Source: Saprospiraceae bacterium | GTDB lineage: Bacteria > Bacteroidota > Bacteroidia > Chitinophagales > Saprospiraceae | Assembly: GCA_016710235.1 (NCBI GenBank) | Contig: JADJLG010000001.1 | Span: 3,089,501-3,153,500 of the forward strand | DNA: 64,000 bases | Reading direction: 5' to 3' | Part shown: piece after piece, positions 9,193 through 18,227 of the stretch | Layout: every line of letters starts with the position of its first letter | Position numbering within the stretch: the first letter of the stretch is position 1 | Program-made: the position numbers and the translations under genes | Notes under the pieces: generated by a model | Databases searched by the model: none | The model's input: only the letters and a program-made list of their open reading frames with translations | What the model was told of the DNA's origin: nothing

Positions 9193-9287
9193 TTTCTAAA
9201 AAATTATTGTCTAACATATTTAGGAATAATCATATCTTTATCACAAGGTTTATTCAATTATTAATTTCTTGTTTGCAAATTCCGCCT

Positions 9288-10238
9288 ATGAAAAAAAAAT
9301 TACTTTTCATTTTATTAATTGTTTTCAATAATGAAATTTTATCTGCACAGCATATTCAATTTAGATTTTGCGGTGCCACAACTACTGTTTCTCCTACAAA
9401 TGATCCATCGACCGGAGCAGATCAAAGGAAAAAAGGTGCTATCCGATTGGATTATATATCCCTCGGATTACCAGGCCAGTCAGAGTGTTGTCCTTTCCAT
9501 GCTATAGGCTATTCAAGCTCAACTAAACCCTGGACTTTTGCAAACGCTACATTTGCTGACGGTTGTTCTTCAAATAATAGAAATGGAGATTGCACTCCGT
9601 GTACGACTTGTAAAGATCCCTATTATGGAAATAATATCGTCGTAGGTAACATGTGGGGACAAATTTATGGTAACGCCAAAGTTGAAGGACTCAATAGCGA
9701 TCTGTGGATAGAGAGCACCGGACAGTTCAATCAGGTATGTTTCGAGACTTCAAAAATTGATGTTTCGCCATATAGAGGAAAAAAATTGGAGGTGAGAACA
9801 GTATTTCAAGGATATGCAGATTCCCAATTTAGCATAAAGAATGTCAATTTCACTTACAGATACAATTCTGATCCTTATCCGGCAACTCCTTATTTCTGGA
9901 ACAAAAACAGCAATATCATTGGAATCTATACAGAAACCAATTCCGTACCGGTTGTTCCAACTACAGCAGTTGAAGATTTGTCCGATCAATTGGAATTCGA
10001 CGTACAACCTAATCCAGTGATAGATTTGTTGATTTTAGAGTTGAAAATACTTGAATCTTTTTCCGGAAGCATTAAAATATGGGATATTCAGGGAAAACAG
10101 GTTTATTCAGAGAATATGCAATTTTCAGAAGGTTCTTTGAGCAAATCAATTCCCGTGCAAGATTTGAATGCTGGCGTATATCAAGTGACAATCAGCGATC
10201 ATCTGGGACGTATTTCTTACCGAAAGTTTTTTAAATAA
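9288..10238 (+). CDS. Secreted protein of unknown function with T9SS type A sorting domain
   Basis: The ATG at 9288 opens a clear signal peptide (Lys-Lys-Lys, a hydrophobic run, and a likely cleavage after LSAQ near residue 20); the longer upstream frame adds 27 residues that look unlike a leader. The middle is Cys-rich, with CTPCTTC, and resembles no family I recognise. The last ~85 residues form a T9SS type A sorting domain: a PNP motif, a bipartite beta pattern with IKIWDIQGKQVY, then LNAGVYQVTI and a basic KFFK end. It should be exported by Sec, moved across the outer membrane by T9SS and anchored or released. A terminator follows directly. Confidence 0.82.
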   Translation: MKKKLLFILLIVFNNEILSAQHIQFRFCGATTTVSPTNDPSTGADQRKKGAIRLDYISLGLPGQSECCPFHAIGYSSSTKPWTFANATFADGCSSNNRNGDCTPCTTCKDPYYGNNIVVGNMWGQIYGNAKVEGLNSDLWIESTGQFNQVCFETSKIDVSPYRGKKLEVRTVFQGYADSQFSIKNVNFTYRYNSDPYPATPYFWNKNSNIIGIYTETNSVPVVPTTAVEDLSDQLEFDVQPNPVIDLLILELKILESFSGSIKIWDIQGKQVYSENMQFSEGSLSKSIPVQDLNAGVYQVTISDHLGRISYRKFFK

Positions 10239-10269
10239 AATTTTTACCATTTTATAGATCATTGTTTAC

Positions 10270-10306
10270 ACCGCAAGTGATACACCATTCATTTGCGGTT
10301 TTTTTA
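10270..10306 (+). terminator. Rho-independent terminator
   Basis: ACCGCAAGTG (10270-10279) pairs with CATTTGCGGT (10290-10299) over 10 bp with one G-T pair, around a 10-nt loop. A run of seven to eight T follows. It ends transcription of the preceding T9SS cargo gene. Confidence 0.85.
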
Positions 10307-10509
10307 TTCATATCTCACACGAATTTCTCCAAATCCCATGGGTAAGTAGATATTCAGATCGCATTTCAAATCTGACATAGAAAAAAATATTTATATTTAC
10401 CATTGGAATTCAAGGCATTAATCCCCTTCCTCCGAATTAAAATTACTTTTATTTAGACATTTACCAATCCGGTTGAAAAACTGGCATTATATTTATTTAT
10501 AATATATTG

Positions 10510-13500
10510 ATGAAACGAATAATATTACTGAACGGTTTATTACTGACCGTAATGACAGCTATCATGGCACAACCCTGTGCTGATGCAGGCAAGGATACCA
10601 TGATTTGCGGACTTAGCTATTCGTTGATCGGAAACCCATCAGGAGGCTCTTGGACGGCTATCTGCCATCCGGCAGACAGTATACTAATGATCATCGACAG
10701 TATCTCTCCCGGCAACAGCACTGTTAAACTAAATAAATGCGGTAAAGTTGAGTTCGTTTACACAATCTATTCCGGAATTTGTCCTTCGAATGATACTGTG
10801 GCGGTTAGCTTTGAGAATCGGTCTTACACTATCGAGACTTTAAATCATGAAATTGAAATTATATATTCGAGCTCAAATTGCTATTCCGATCCAATTGATT
10901 CTTGTGGCCAGACTAGGAGTCTTGGAGGACTTGATCCACCGAGCCCCTTGTGGAAATTCAATTTTCAAGGAGTGTGCGAATTGGTAAAACTACGGTTAGA
11001 TATAACAGGTGCTGATTACTCCAATTGTTCAGCTGATAGTTTCCAGGTCGGCATCCAAACTCATATGGACACAACTCAATTAATTTGGTCAACCAGACAA
11101 AATGCATTTCTCAGTTTTGATCAGAATCAACAAATTTCAGACAATAGATTGGATGCTTACATCAGCCAGATACAACAAAATGTATTAAATGATCTCAAGG
11201 CAAAATGTCCCCTTGAGAAGTGTTTTGTAGAAACGAGCACTTGTGGAGATACACTGGAATCAGACACTCTGAAATATGTGGTTCCCATTCATAAAGGTGG
11301 ACATTGGGTATTCTTGGACAATGGCACAGAAGTAGAACTGAACAAACTCAGCGTATTAAGAATAGGCACCAAAAACTATTCCCTAAGATTCTCCAGAAGC
11401 CCTGATTATTATGGACCTAATGCTCAAGAAATTCAATTAACGGAATTGGATGACAATTTTGAAGAAGTAAAATTTTCCCAAAAAGTCAATATAGAAATTC
11501 AATGGAAAGAATTCTGGACATATGACACTTTGGAATTTATCTTTCCCAAGGAAATTTCTGATCAGAGCTGCTCATGCTTTGGCAGAAACCTGTTGTTTGA
11601 GGCATTACCGGAAGTCAAAGTTCCGGAATTTAATTGCCCACCTATCACACTTAGTTTTACGCCGGACATTGAAATTCAATTCACAGGTGATCATGGATTT
11701 TGTAAAGAAGAATTTGCAGAAATTGGCACTAAATCAACATTTGAGACTTATTCGTGGTCAAATGCATCTGATGAAAAGTCTATAGTAGTATTTAGAGAAG
11801 GTTATTACTCTGTCATGGTGACAGACAGTTTTCATTGCAGCGATACCGCAGGAATTTTCATCAGACAGTATCCTTTACCAGAGTTTGAAGTAAAAGCAGA
11901 TGAAAGGATATTATGTCGCGGTATGTGTACTGTCCTGAGAGCAATCGGTGATACCAATAACATTGTGATCTGGAATCTCATCGATACTTCCAGAAATATT
12001 GAAATTTGTCCTGACAGAACACTTCACCATCTCGCTCAAATGATTGATTCTAATGGTTGCCAATCCGATAAATCAATTGAGGTCATAGTAGCTGAAACTC
12101 CAGATCCTAATGCAGGTCAAGACCTCCAACTGACATGTAGTGTACATTTTGTCAATTTGGAGCCTTTTCGTTTGGATACCATTATAGGTAGAAAATTTTT
12201 CTGGACGGGTCCTGATATCCTTCCGTTTAACAGTCGACTTGCTCAACCCACCGTTGCACTACCCGGAATCTATATATTGTCTGTGGTAGATACATTTTCA
12301 GGATGTACCGGAAGAGACACAGTTGAAGTATTTGATAATACTCTGCCGCCTTATGTTTATGCAGGAGAAGATCAAATTTTAAGTTGTGGTCACAGCCAGA
12401 TTGGGCTCAAAGGTGATTCATCACACTATGGATTGGGTTATCTGACAGAGTGGTTTGGTCCGGATGTGAATTCGTCAAATAAAAATATGATCAATATTTC
12501 TGTAGGATTACCAGGCCAATACATTCTCAAGATTATTAACCTGACAAATGATTGTACTGCGACTGATACAGTAATAGTCAACAGTGATAAAGACCTCCCT
12601 CTAGCTGATGCAGGCATAGACAAGCTGATTGCTTGTGATTCTGTAGGCACTACAATTGGAGGTAACAATGGAAGTTTCGGACCTGATATTACTTATATGT
12701 GGTCAGGTCCTGATATCAATGCTGGAAATATGTCCCGAAGATTTCCCTTCGTGCGCGTGCCTGGCAACTATACATTAATTTTGACCAATACAATGAATTT
12801 CTGTCGGGATACAGACATAGTTGTGGTAGCCAATGTTTCGGTTTTCCCTATGGCAAAAGCAATCAAGTCTTCTGATTTGGGTTGTGGAGTCGATTCGACT
12901 TTTTTAAGTGCCAATTCATCTACGGGTAATAATCTCCAAATCATTTGGACAGGGCCTGATATCACAAGTGCAAATTCTTATCAGAAACTAATTTCTATCA
13001 AGAAAGAAGGACAATACATATTGACTGTCAGAGATAGCATCACTCATTGTCTGAGCCATGACACAATACTAATCCATTTCAATGGACAATTTCCGGATGC
13101 TCAGGCAGGACCGAATGTTCAAATCAATTGTCAAAGAGATTTTGCAATTTTGGAATCATCGATTAATGAGGCTGATTCAAACATAATCATAAAATGGTCT
13201 GGACCTGATATCAACAATTCTAACAACTCTGCGCGCAAACCTATTGTTACACTTCCCGGAACGTATATTCTGCATGTCAAGTTCAAAAACTCTTCTTGCG
13301 AAATCTATGACACTGTACAAGTAAGTGAAAATCTTATTAAACCCATAATAGATCTGCCTGATACGATTAAATTAAATTGCAAAAGCAGGCTAAGTAATAT
13401 ACTACCTCAAACCAGTAATATATCAAGTGAATTCAGGTTTAGATGGCTTGGCCCACAAACTGACACAATCAACACAGAAAATATTGCTTTGATCACAAAT

Positions 13501-14589
13501 AAATCGGGTGTTTTCGTTTACAGTGTTCTCCCGCCAAACACAAATTGCAATTCCTCAGATAGTGTTTATATCGATGTAGACACTACACTATACGACATAG
13601 GATTAGCTCAAACGCTCATGTTACCTTGCTCAGATAAACAACTAATTTTTATTGCGAACCACTCGGAGAAATTAGATTCTATAGTGTGGTATAATTCAAA
13701 AGGAGTAAGACTTTACGGCAACAAGGAAGGAAAAGAATTCACTTTCAGAAATGCAGGGGATTTTACATACGTATCTCATCAAAGCAATGGTTGTGTAACT
13801 TCCGGTGTCGTTGAGGTAATTTTGATCAGTCAGTTGGAATTCAAAAAAGAAATTGTTTCTTCGTGCCCAAATCAGATCAATGGCTCTTTGACAGTTTCAG
13901 ATTTGAATGGTGCATCTCCGTATTCCGTCACACTTGATAACAAAGTCCAGCCTATAGGACGAACTTACTTTACAAATTTATCACCTGGCCAACATATAAT
14001 TAAAATCGTAGATGCAAATCAGTGCCTTATCATTGATACTTTTTTTATTCATGCTTATCCCGGACTCGATTTTAAATTTTTAACAACAGATACCAGTTAC
14101 TTGTGCGGAGAGGAAACTATTGAACTAGATGCATATTATGGAGATAGCTTGATTTACAACTGGATTGGAGAAAATGTAAAGACACCGCAATTAGTAGTCA
14201 ATAGATTTGGAATTTTTACTGTTGAATATAAAGATTTACACCAATGCGAAAGTGTCCGAAGATCATTTGCGGTATTACCCGATACCAGAGAACTTGAAAA
14301 AAGTATCAAGATTCCGAACGTATTCATTCCTACAGGAGAAGATATCAATAAAACTTTTAAGCCTTATTTTGAAAACCCCGAATCCATTAGCAATTATGAT
14401 ATGTCAATTTTCGACCGCTGGGGAAATTTGGTTTATTTCACATATGACCCAACTCATTCATGGGATGGAACAAAAAATTCGGAAGCAATGCCGATGGACA
14501 CATACATTGCCGTTATTTCGGGGAAAATAGATTTGTGTGGAGAGAAGTCCGAATTTAAATTTACCAAAGCAGTCCAGCTGATTCGATAA
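10510..14589 (+). CDS. Giant secreted repeat protein with CHU-type (gliding-motility-associated) C-terminal domain
   Basis: About 1359 residues. An N-terminal signal peptide ends near MAQ. Then come a region of unknown fold with many Cys (to about residue 400) and at least five or six Ig/PKD-like modules of ~85-100 residues. Each module has a recurring pattern: an opening DAGxD...C, a central W(T/S)GPDI, a PGxYxLxV strand, then a Cys followed by D(T/S)V. The C-terminal ~95 residues are the gliding-motility-associated domain: IPNVFIPTGEDINK, then FDRWGN and WDGT, usually the T9SS type B sorting signal. Such proteins are typically surface adhesins or matrix proteins. A TTG immediately upstream (10507) is in frame, but the ATG is the natural start. 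It shares this build with 18228-22289. Confidence 0.85.
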   Translation: MKRIILLNGLLLTVMTAIMAQPCADAGKDTMICGLSYSLIGNPSGGSWTAICHPADSILMIIDSISPGNSTVKLNKCGKVEFVYTIYSGICPSNDTVAVSFENRSYTIETLNHEIEIIYSSSNCYSDPIDSCGQTRSLGGLDPPSPLWKFNFQGVCELVKLRLDITGADYSNCSADSFQVGIQTHMDTTQLIWSTRQNAFLSFDQNQQISDNRLDAYISQIQQNVLNDLKAKCPLEKCFVETSTCGDTLESDTLKYVVPIHKGGHWVFLDNGTEVELNKLSVLRIGTKNYSLRFSRSPDYYGPNAQEIQLTELDDNFEEVKFSQKVNIEIQWKEFWTYDTLEFIFPKEISDQSCSCFGRNLLFEALPEVKVPEFNCPPITLSFTPDIEIQFTGDHGFCKEEFAEIGTKSTFETYSWSNASDEKSIVVFREGYYSVMVTDSFHCSDTAGIFIRQYPLPEFEVKADERILCRGMCTVLRAIGDTNNIVIWNLIDTSRNIEICPDRTLHHLAQMIDSNGCQSDKSIEVIVAETPDPNAGQDLQLTCSVHFVNLEPFRLDTIIGRKFFWTGPDILPFNSRLAQPTVALPGIYILSVVDTFSGCTGRDTVEVFDNTLPPYVYAGEDQILSCGHSQIGLKGDSSHYGLGYLTEWFGPDVNSSNKNMINISVGLPGQYILKIINLTNDCTATDTVIVNSDKDLPLADAGIDKLIACDSVGTTIGGNNGSFGPDITYMWSGPDINAGNMSRRFPFVRVPGNYTLILTNTMNFCRDTDIVVVANVSVFPMAKAIKSSDLGCGVDSTFLSANSSTGNNLQIIWTGPDITSANSYQKLISIKKEGQYILTVRDSITHCLSHDTILIHFNGQFPDAQAGPNVQINCQRDFAILESSINEADSNIIIKWSGPDINNSNNSARKPIVTLPGTYILHVKFKNSSCEIYDTVQVSENLIKPIIDLPDTIKLNCKSRLSNILPQTSNISSEFRFRWLGPQTDTINTENIALITNKSGVFVYSVLPPNTNCNSSDSVYIDVDTTLYDIGLAQTLMLPCSDKQLIFIANHSEKLDSIVWYNSKGVRLYGNKEGKEFTFRNAGDFTYVSHQSNGCVTSGVVEVILISQLEFKKEIVSSCPNQINGSLTVSDLNGASPYSVTLDNKVQPIGRTYFTNLSPGQHIIKIVDANQCLIIDTFFIHAYPGLDFKFLTTDTSYLCGEETIELDAYYGDSLIYNWIGENVKTPQLVVNRFGIFTVEYKDLHQCESVRRSFAVLPDTRELEKSIKIPNVFIPTGEDINKTFKPYFENPESISNYDMSIFDRWGNLVYFTYDPTHSWDGTKNSEAMPMDTYIAVISGKIDLCGEKSEFKFTKAVQLIR

Positions 14590-14643
14590 ATTTTTGCTCG
14601 GTTTTCTAAAGATTGAAATTTTTTACTTTAAAAAAAATTTTAC

Positions 14644-15186
14644 TTATTGTTTTATGAATTTCAAAGAAACCGAATTCATACAATATCTCATACCTGTAGG
14701 TTTTGGTCCATCTTCAAAGACATGACCCAAATGTCCGCCACATCTACCACAAACCACCTCAGTTCGTACCATACCATGAGATTTGTCTTGTATTTCCTTT
14801 ACATTGGTTGAGTTGATAGGCTTAAAAAAACTCGGCCAGCCTGTACCAGATTCAAACTTTGTGTCAGAATTGAATAGCGGCAATCCACAGGCCCGACAAT
14901 TGTACATTCCATTTTCATGATTATCCCAGTACTCTCCGGTAAAGGCTCTTTCCGTACCTTTTTGCCTCAACACGTAGTACTCCATCTCAGATAATTTTTC
15001 CTTCCACTCCTGTTCTGATTTTATAATTGGAATAATACTGTCCATAGCAATTGATTCTAGTTGTTCGGTATTTGATTTAATATTTTGTTCGGTTTGCATT
15101 ATTTTATGCTCGACAGGTTTCTGCCCACAATTCATCAACAACAATACAAAAATGCTGAATAATATCATAAATATTGATTTTATCAT
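14644..15186 (-). CDS. msrB: Peptide-methionine (R)-S-oxide reductase, lipoprotein form
   Basis: MsrB reduces the R-diastereomer of methionine sulfoxide in proteins. The C-terminal ~125 residues are a full MsrB domain: two CxxC zinc pairs (CRACG and CGRCGGHLGH), GTGWPSF, and the catalytic Cys in RYCMNS. Ahead of it is a hydrophobic N-terminus with a lipobox (LLMNC), so this copy should be lipid-anchored outside the cytoplasm and repair envelope proteins. The ~40-residue linker after the lipid Cys is Glu/Ile-rich. It is the third gene of a leftward unit with rimO and a small membrane protein, 6 nt after the latter. Confidence 0.95.
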   Translation of the reverse strand: MIKSIFMILFSIFVLLLMNCGQKPVEHKIMQTEQNIKSNTEQLESIAMDSIIPIIKSEQEWKEKLSEMEYYVLRQKGTERAFTGEYWDNHENGMYNCRACGLPLFNSDTKFESGTGWPSFFKPINSTNVKEIQDKSHGMVRTEVVCGRCGGHLGHVFEDGPKPTGMRYCMNSVSLKFIKQ

Positions 15187-15192
15187 CTATAA

Positions 15193-15636
15193 CTACTTTC
15201 TTCCTGTTTCATTTTCTGTAAGAATGTATTTCATGATCCACTTCATCAAATTTATTATACTCAAAAAAACCAAGAATACAAACGTGATGACAATGAGCAC
15301 AAATTTGAAATGCACAAGATCTAGAATATTTATACCAGTAATGATCCACCCACCAAGACATGCCAACATGGTCAGTATGATATAAGACATCAACGATTCT
15401 CGATAATAAACCAAATGCTCCTTGGAAAAAAAAGTAACAACACAATTCATGACCACAAAAAATAAAATAGGAGCTAAAAAACAAATCCAATAATCCTCTT
15501 TCTCCACAGTCGTGATTTTCATCAAACTAGCCATGTAAAGAACAAGGACCAATAATATCATAATGCCAAAACAAAGTAAAAGTTGCCTGAATGGCGTGAG
15601 TCGATAGCCAAAAAAATCTACGTCCTCTTGTTTCAT
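15193..15636 (-). CDS. Small integral membrane protein of unknown function (four predicted helices)
   Basis: 147 residues with four hydrophobic segments, about residues 18-38, 50-68, 82-102 and 110-130, and charged ends. I recognise no family. Its ATG shares one base with the rimO stop (TAATG), and its stop is 6 nt before msrB, so it is very probably co-transcribed and translationally coupled. Any link to methylthiolation or methionine repair is speculation from position alone. Confidence 0.72.
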   Translation of the reverse strand: MKQEDVDFFGYRLTPFRQLLLCFGIMILLVLVLYMASLMKITTVEKEDYWICFLAPILFFVVMNCVVTFFSKEHLVYYRESLMSYIILTMLACLGGWIITGINILDLVHFKFVLIVITFVFLVFLSIINLMKWIMKYILTENETGRK

Positions 15637-16955
15637 TATTCTTTGAATTGCGGTATTGCAATCAAATCAAAATGATCAGCTGCAGTGATCTTGGCTTCTA
15701 CAAAATCTCCTATTCTCAAATAAAGATTTTGAGCATTGATATGTACCTCATTATCTACTTCAGGGCTATCTGCTTCAGTCCTTCCCACATAATTGCCAGA
15801 CATTTTCTGGTCAACCAATACGCGGAAAATTTTACCAACTTTCTCTTGGTTCAACTCCAGCGAAATTTGTTCCTGGATATCCATTACCCGAGACGCTCTT
15901 TCCTGTTTTACTTCAAGTGGAATGTCATCCTCCAATTCATAAGCAGAAGTCCCATCTTCATGTGAGTAAGTAAACACACCCAACCTGTCAAACCTATTTC
16001 TTTGAATAAATTCTATCACTTGCTGTACATCCTCCTCAGTCTCTCCGGGAAATCCTAACAACATAGTGGTACGCAAACTAATACCCGGAATTTTATCCCT
16101 AATCTCGTCAATGAGTGCTTGCATTTCTGCTTGGGTAGTTTGCCTTTTCATTGCTTTCAGTATTGGATCGGATGCGTGTTGCAAGGGAATATCCAAATAC
16201 TTGCAAACCTTTGGTTCGCTTTTCATCACTTCAATAATCTCCATAGGAAACTTAGCAGGATAAGCGTAGTGCAACCTTATCCACTCGACGCCATCTATCT
16301 TACAGAGTTCGCGCATCAATTGATCCAAACATCTTTGTTTATAAATATCGAGACCATAGTATGTCAATTCCTGTGCTATGAGTATAATTTCTTTCACACC
16401 TTGCGTGGTAAGGTGTTTGACTTCATGCACAATCGATTCAATGGTTCGCGACACATGGGCTCCACGCATTAAAGGTATTGCACAAAAACTGCAGGTGCGA
16501 TTGCATCCCTCAGATATTTTTACATAAGCGTAATGACTTGGTTTCAATAAAATTCTTTCACCGATTAATTCAGATTTATAATCGATTTCAAAATTTTTCA
16601 ACAGAAGCGGCAATTCCATTGTACCATAAAAAGCATCTACTTCTTTAATTTCGTCTTCAAGCTGGTCTTTGTATCTTTGAGATAAGCACCCTGTGACAAA
16701 TAATTTTTTTAGGCTCCCAGTTTTTTTCAATTCTGCATAAGACAGAATTGTGTCAATAGATTCCTCTTTAGCTTTGTCAATAAATCCACATGTATTGATT
16801 ATCACTATTTCTGAATCATTTTGATCAGCATTGTGCTCTACAGTTATCTTATGGTGAGCTAAATGGGTGATGAGATTTTCTGAATCTACAAAATTCTTAG
16901 AACAACCCAATGTGACTACATGGACTTTTTCTTTTTGAAAAGTTTTTGTTTTCAA
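15636..16955 (-). CDS. rimO: Ribosomal protein S12 methylthiotransferase RimO
   Basis: Radical-SAM enzyme that adds a methylthio group to Asp of ribosomal protein S12. The N-terminal MTTase domain has its three cluster Cys at 18, 56 and 90 (TLGCSKN, NTCGFI, TGCLSQR). The radical-SAM motif CNRTCSFC is at 151-158, and a TRAM domain closes the protein. The TLGCSKN start and the 439-residue length separate RimO from MiaB. It heads a leftward unit followed by a membrane protein and msrB. A -7 element lies just upstream. Confidence 0.96.
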   Translation of the reverse strand: MKTKTFQKEKVHVVTLGCSKNFVDSENLITHLAHHKITVEHNADQNDSEIVIINTCGFIDKAKEESIDTILSYAELKKTGSLKKLFVTGCLSQRYKDQLEDEIKEVDAFYGTMELPLLLKNFEIDYKSELIGERILLKPSHYAYVKISEGCNRTCSFCAIPLMRGAHVSRTIESIVHEVKHLTTQGVKEIILIAQELTYYGLDIYKQRCLDQLMRELCKIDGVEWIRLHYAYPAKFPMEIIEVMKSEPKVCKYLDIPLQHASDPILKAMKRQTTQAEMQALIDEIRDKIPGISLRTTMLLGFPGETEEDVQQVIEFIQRNRFDRLGVFTYSHEDGTSAYELEDDIPLEVKQERASRVMDIQEQISLELNQEKVGKIFRVLVDQKMSGNYVGRTEADSPEVDNEVHINAQNLYLRIGDFVEAKITAADHFDLIAIPQFKE

Positions 16956-16972
16956 TAAAATAACTTAATGTG

Positions 16973-16980
16973 CAAAACTA
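16973..16980 (-). promoter_or_regulatory. Possible -7 element for rimO
   Basis: On the minus strand this reads TAGTTTTG (TAnnTTTG), 17 nt before the rimO ATG. No TTTG at 17-21 nt is seen upstream, so it is a half-match. It also overlaps the extra N-terminal codons of the longer frame of the next gene, favouring that gene's downstream start. Confidence 0.35.
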
Positions 16981-17006
16981 CGTTTATTTCAACAAATGAT
17001 TTGGAT

Positions 17007-17681
17007 ATGAAGGGATTTTCTATAAGAGGTTTGAACCTGATATGGGTCCTTACATTGTGGTTCTCGATAGATGTAAAGGCTCAATGGGGTGCTGAAATAT
17101 GGATTGCGTCATCCTCAGATCATTACAGTGAAACACCGGATATTGGGCTTACAGACGCCTACCTCAGCCCAAAAGTAGCTTTAAACAGGTGGTTTAGATT
17201 AAAAAATTATAGACTGGAATTTTTACCGGGTGTTGGATTTTCTTTTGCTCAGAAAAATCCTTCCGGAAACGGCTTGGACCTGAATTCTACACACCTGTAT
17301 TTACAAGTCCCTGTTCTCATTTATCCCTTGAGCTTTAAAGACGATTGCAACTGTCCAACATTTTCCAAGCAAGGAAATACGATCAAAAAAGGCTTGCACT
17401 TTTTTATTAATCCCACAGTTCAATATGGATTTCACAGGTACTCCAGTTCTGAACAAAAAGAAACACTTCGCCAGTGGTCTACCGGGATCGGGGCTGGTGT
17501 AGGCTTGGATTTGGCCCTCAATAAAACTTGGACACTTACCCCAAGTTTAGGCGTTCAGCAAAGCTTCGGCGAGGAGTTATGGCGATATTGGTCTGATGAT
17601 TCTGTTTCAAAGTTTCGAACTTCAGAAATCATGGTTGGGATTCGAATGCATTACAGGCACAAAGCCAAACAGCGATATTAG
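17007..17681 (+). CDS. Outer-membrane beta-barrel protein, function unknown
   Basis: From the ATG at 17007 the protein begins with a signal peptide ending near VKAQ. A further ATG at 16968 would add 13 polar residues that do not fit a leader. The mature part alternates hydrophobic and polar residues in strands and has GIGAGVGLDLAL and IMVGIRMHYRH, typical of small Bacteroidota beta-barrels (OmpW/PorT-like size). No specific substrate can be assigned. Its stop overlaps the convergent TrmH-family gene by 4 bp. Confidence 0.72.
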   Translation: MKGFSIRGLNLIWVLTLWFSIDVKAQWGAEIWIASSSDHYSETPDIGLTDAYLSPKVALNRWFRLKNYRLEFLPGVGFSFAQKNPSGNGLDLNSTHLYLQVPVLIYPLSFKDDCNCPTFSKQGNTIKKGLHFFINPTVQYGFHRYSSSEQKETLRQWSTGIGAGVGLDLALNKTWTLTPSLGVQQSFGEELWRYWSDDSVSKFRTSEIMVGIRMHYRHKAKQRY

Positions 17682-18223
17682 GCCTTTTGACCTTGAAGCC
17701 AGGCATGCACGAAGTGCCACACTGCCACTCCTGCAGCTACGCTCACATTGAGTGAATGTTTTGTGCCAAATTGAGGGATTTCAATGCAAACATCCAATTG
17801 TTCCAACACAGTATTTTGTATACCTGTGACCTCGTTACCTAAGACTAAGATGATAGGTCTCGACCAATCCGGAGTATAAGATTGCAAGGACACAGAAAGG
17901 TCTGTTTGTTCTAAGCCGATAATCAATGCATCTCTCTCAGATTTGATGCTGCCCAATGATTTTGCCAGATCAATGGATTTATCCCAGGAAACCGTTTTGG
18001 TAGCACCTAAGGCTGTTTTTTCTATTTCAGGATGTGGTGGAATAGCAGTATAACCTCCCAACAAGATAGACTCCAAAGCAAAACAATCAGCTAGGCGAAA
18101 CAGCGATCCAACATTGTGTCCTGATCGAATGGAATCAGCAGCTAAACTTAGGGGGATTTTATTTTTTTGGATGAATTCAGATGGAGCCAACCGTCTGAGT
18201 TCTTGCATAGTTAATTTTCGCAT
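17678..18223 (-). CDS. TrmH/SpoU-family RNA 2'-O-methyltransferase
   Basis: SAM-dependent RNA ribose methylase with the trefoil-knot fold. The three SpoU motifs are visible: RSGHNVGSLFRLAD (motif 1, about residues 32-45), LVLGNEVTGI (motif 2) and IPQFGTKHSLNVSVAAGV (motif 3). At 181 residues it is the short single-domain form. The exact tRNA or rRNA target cannot be read from the sequence. It lies only 4 bp downstream of the large CHU-domain gene 18228-22289, but is more likely to have its own promoter inside or after that region. Confidence 0.92.
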   Translation of the reverse strand: MRKLTMQELRRLAPSEFIQKNKIPLSLAADSIRSGHNVGSLFRLADCFALESILLGGYTAIPPHPEIEKTALGATKTVSWDKSIDLAKSLGSIKSERDALIIGLEQTDLSVSLQSYTPDWSRPIILVLGNEVTGIQNTVLEQLDVCIEIPQFGTKHSLNVSVAAGVAVWHFVHAWLQGQKA

Positions 18224-18227
18224 GTGT

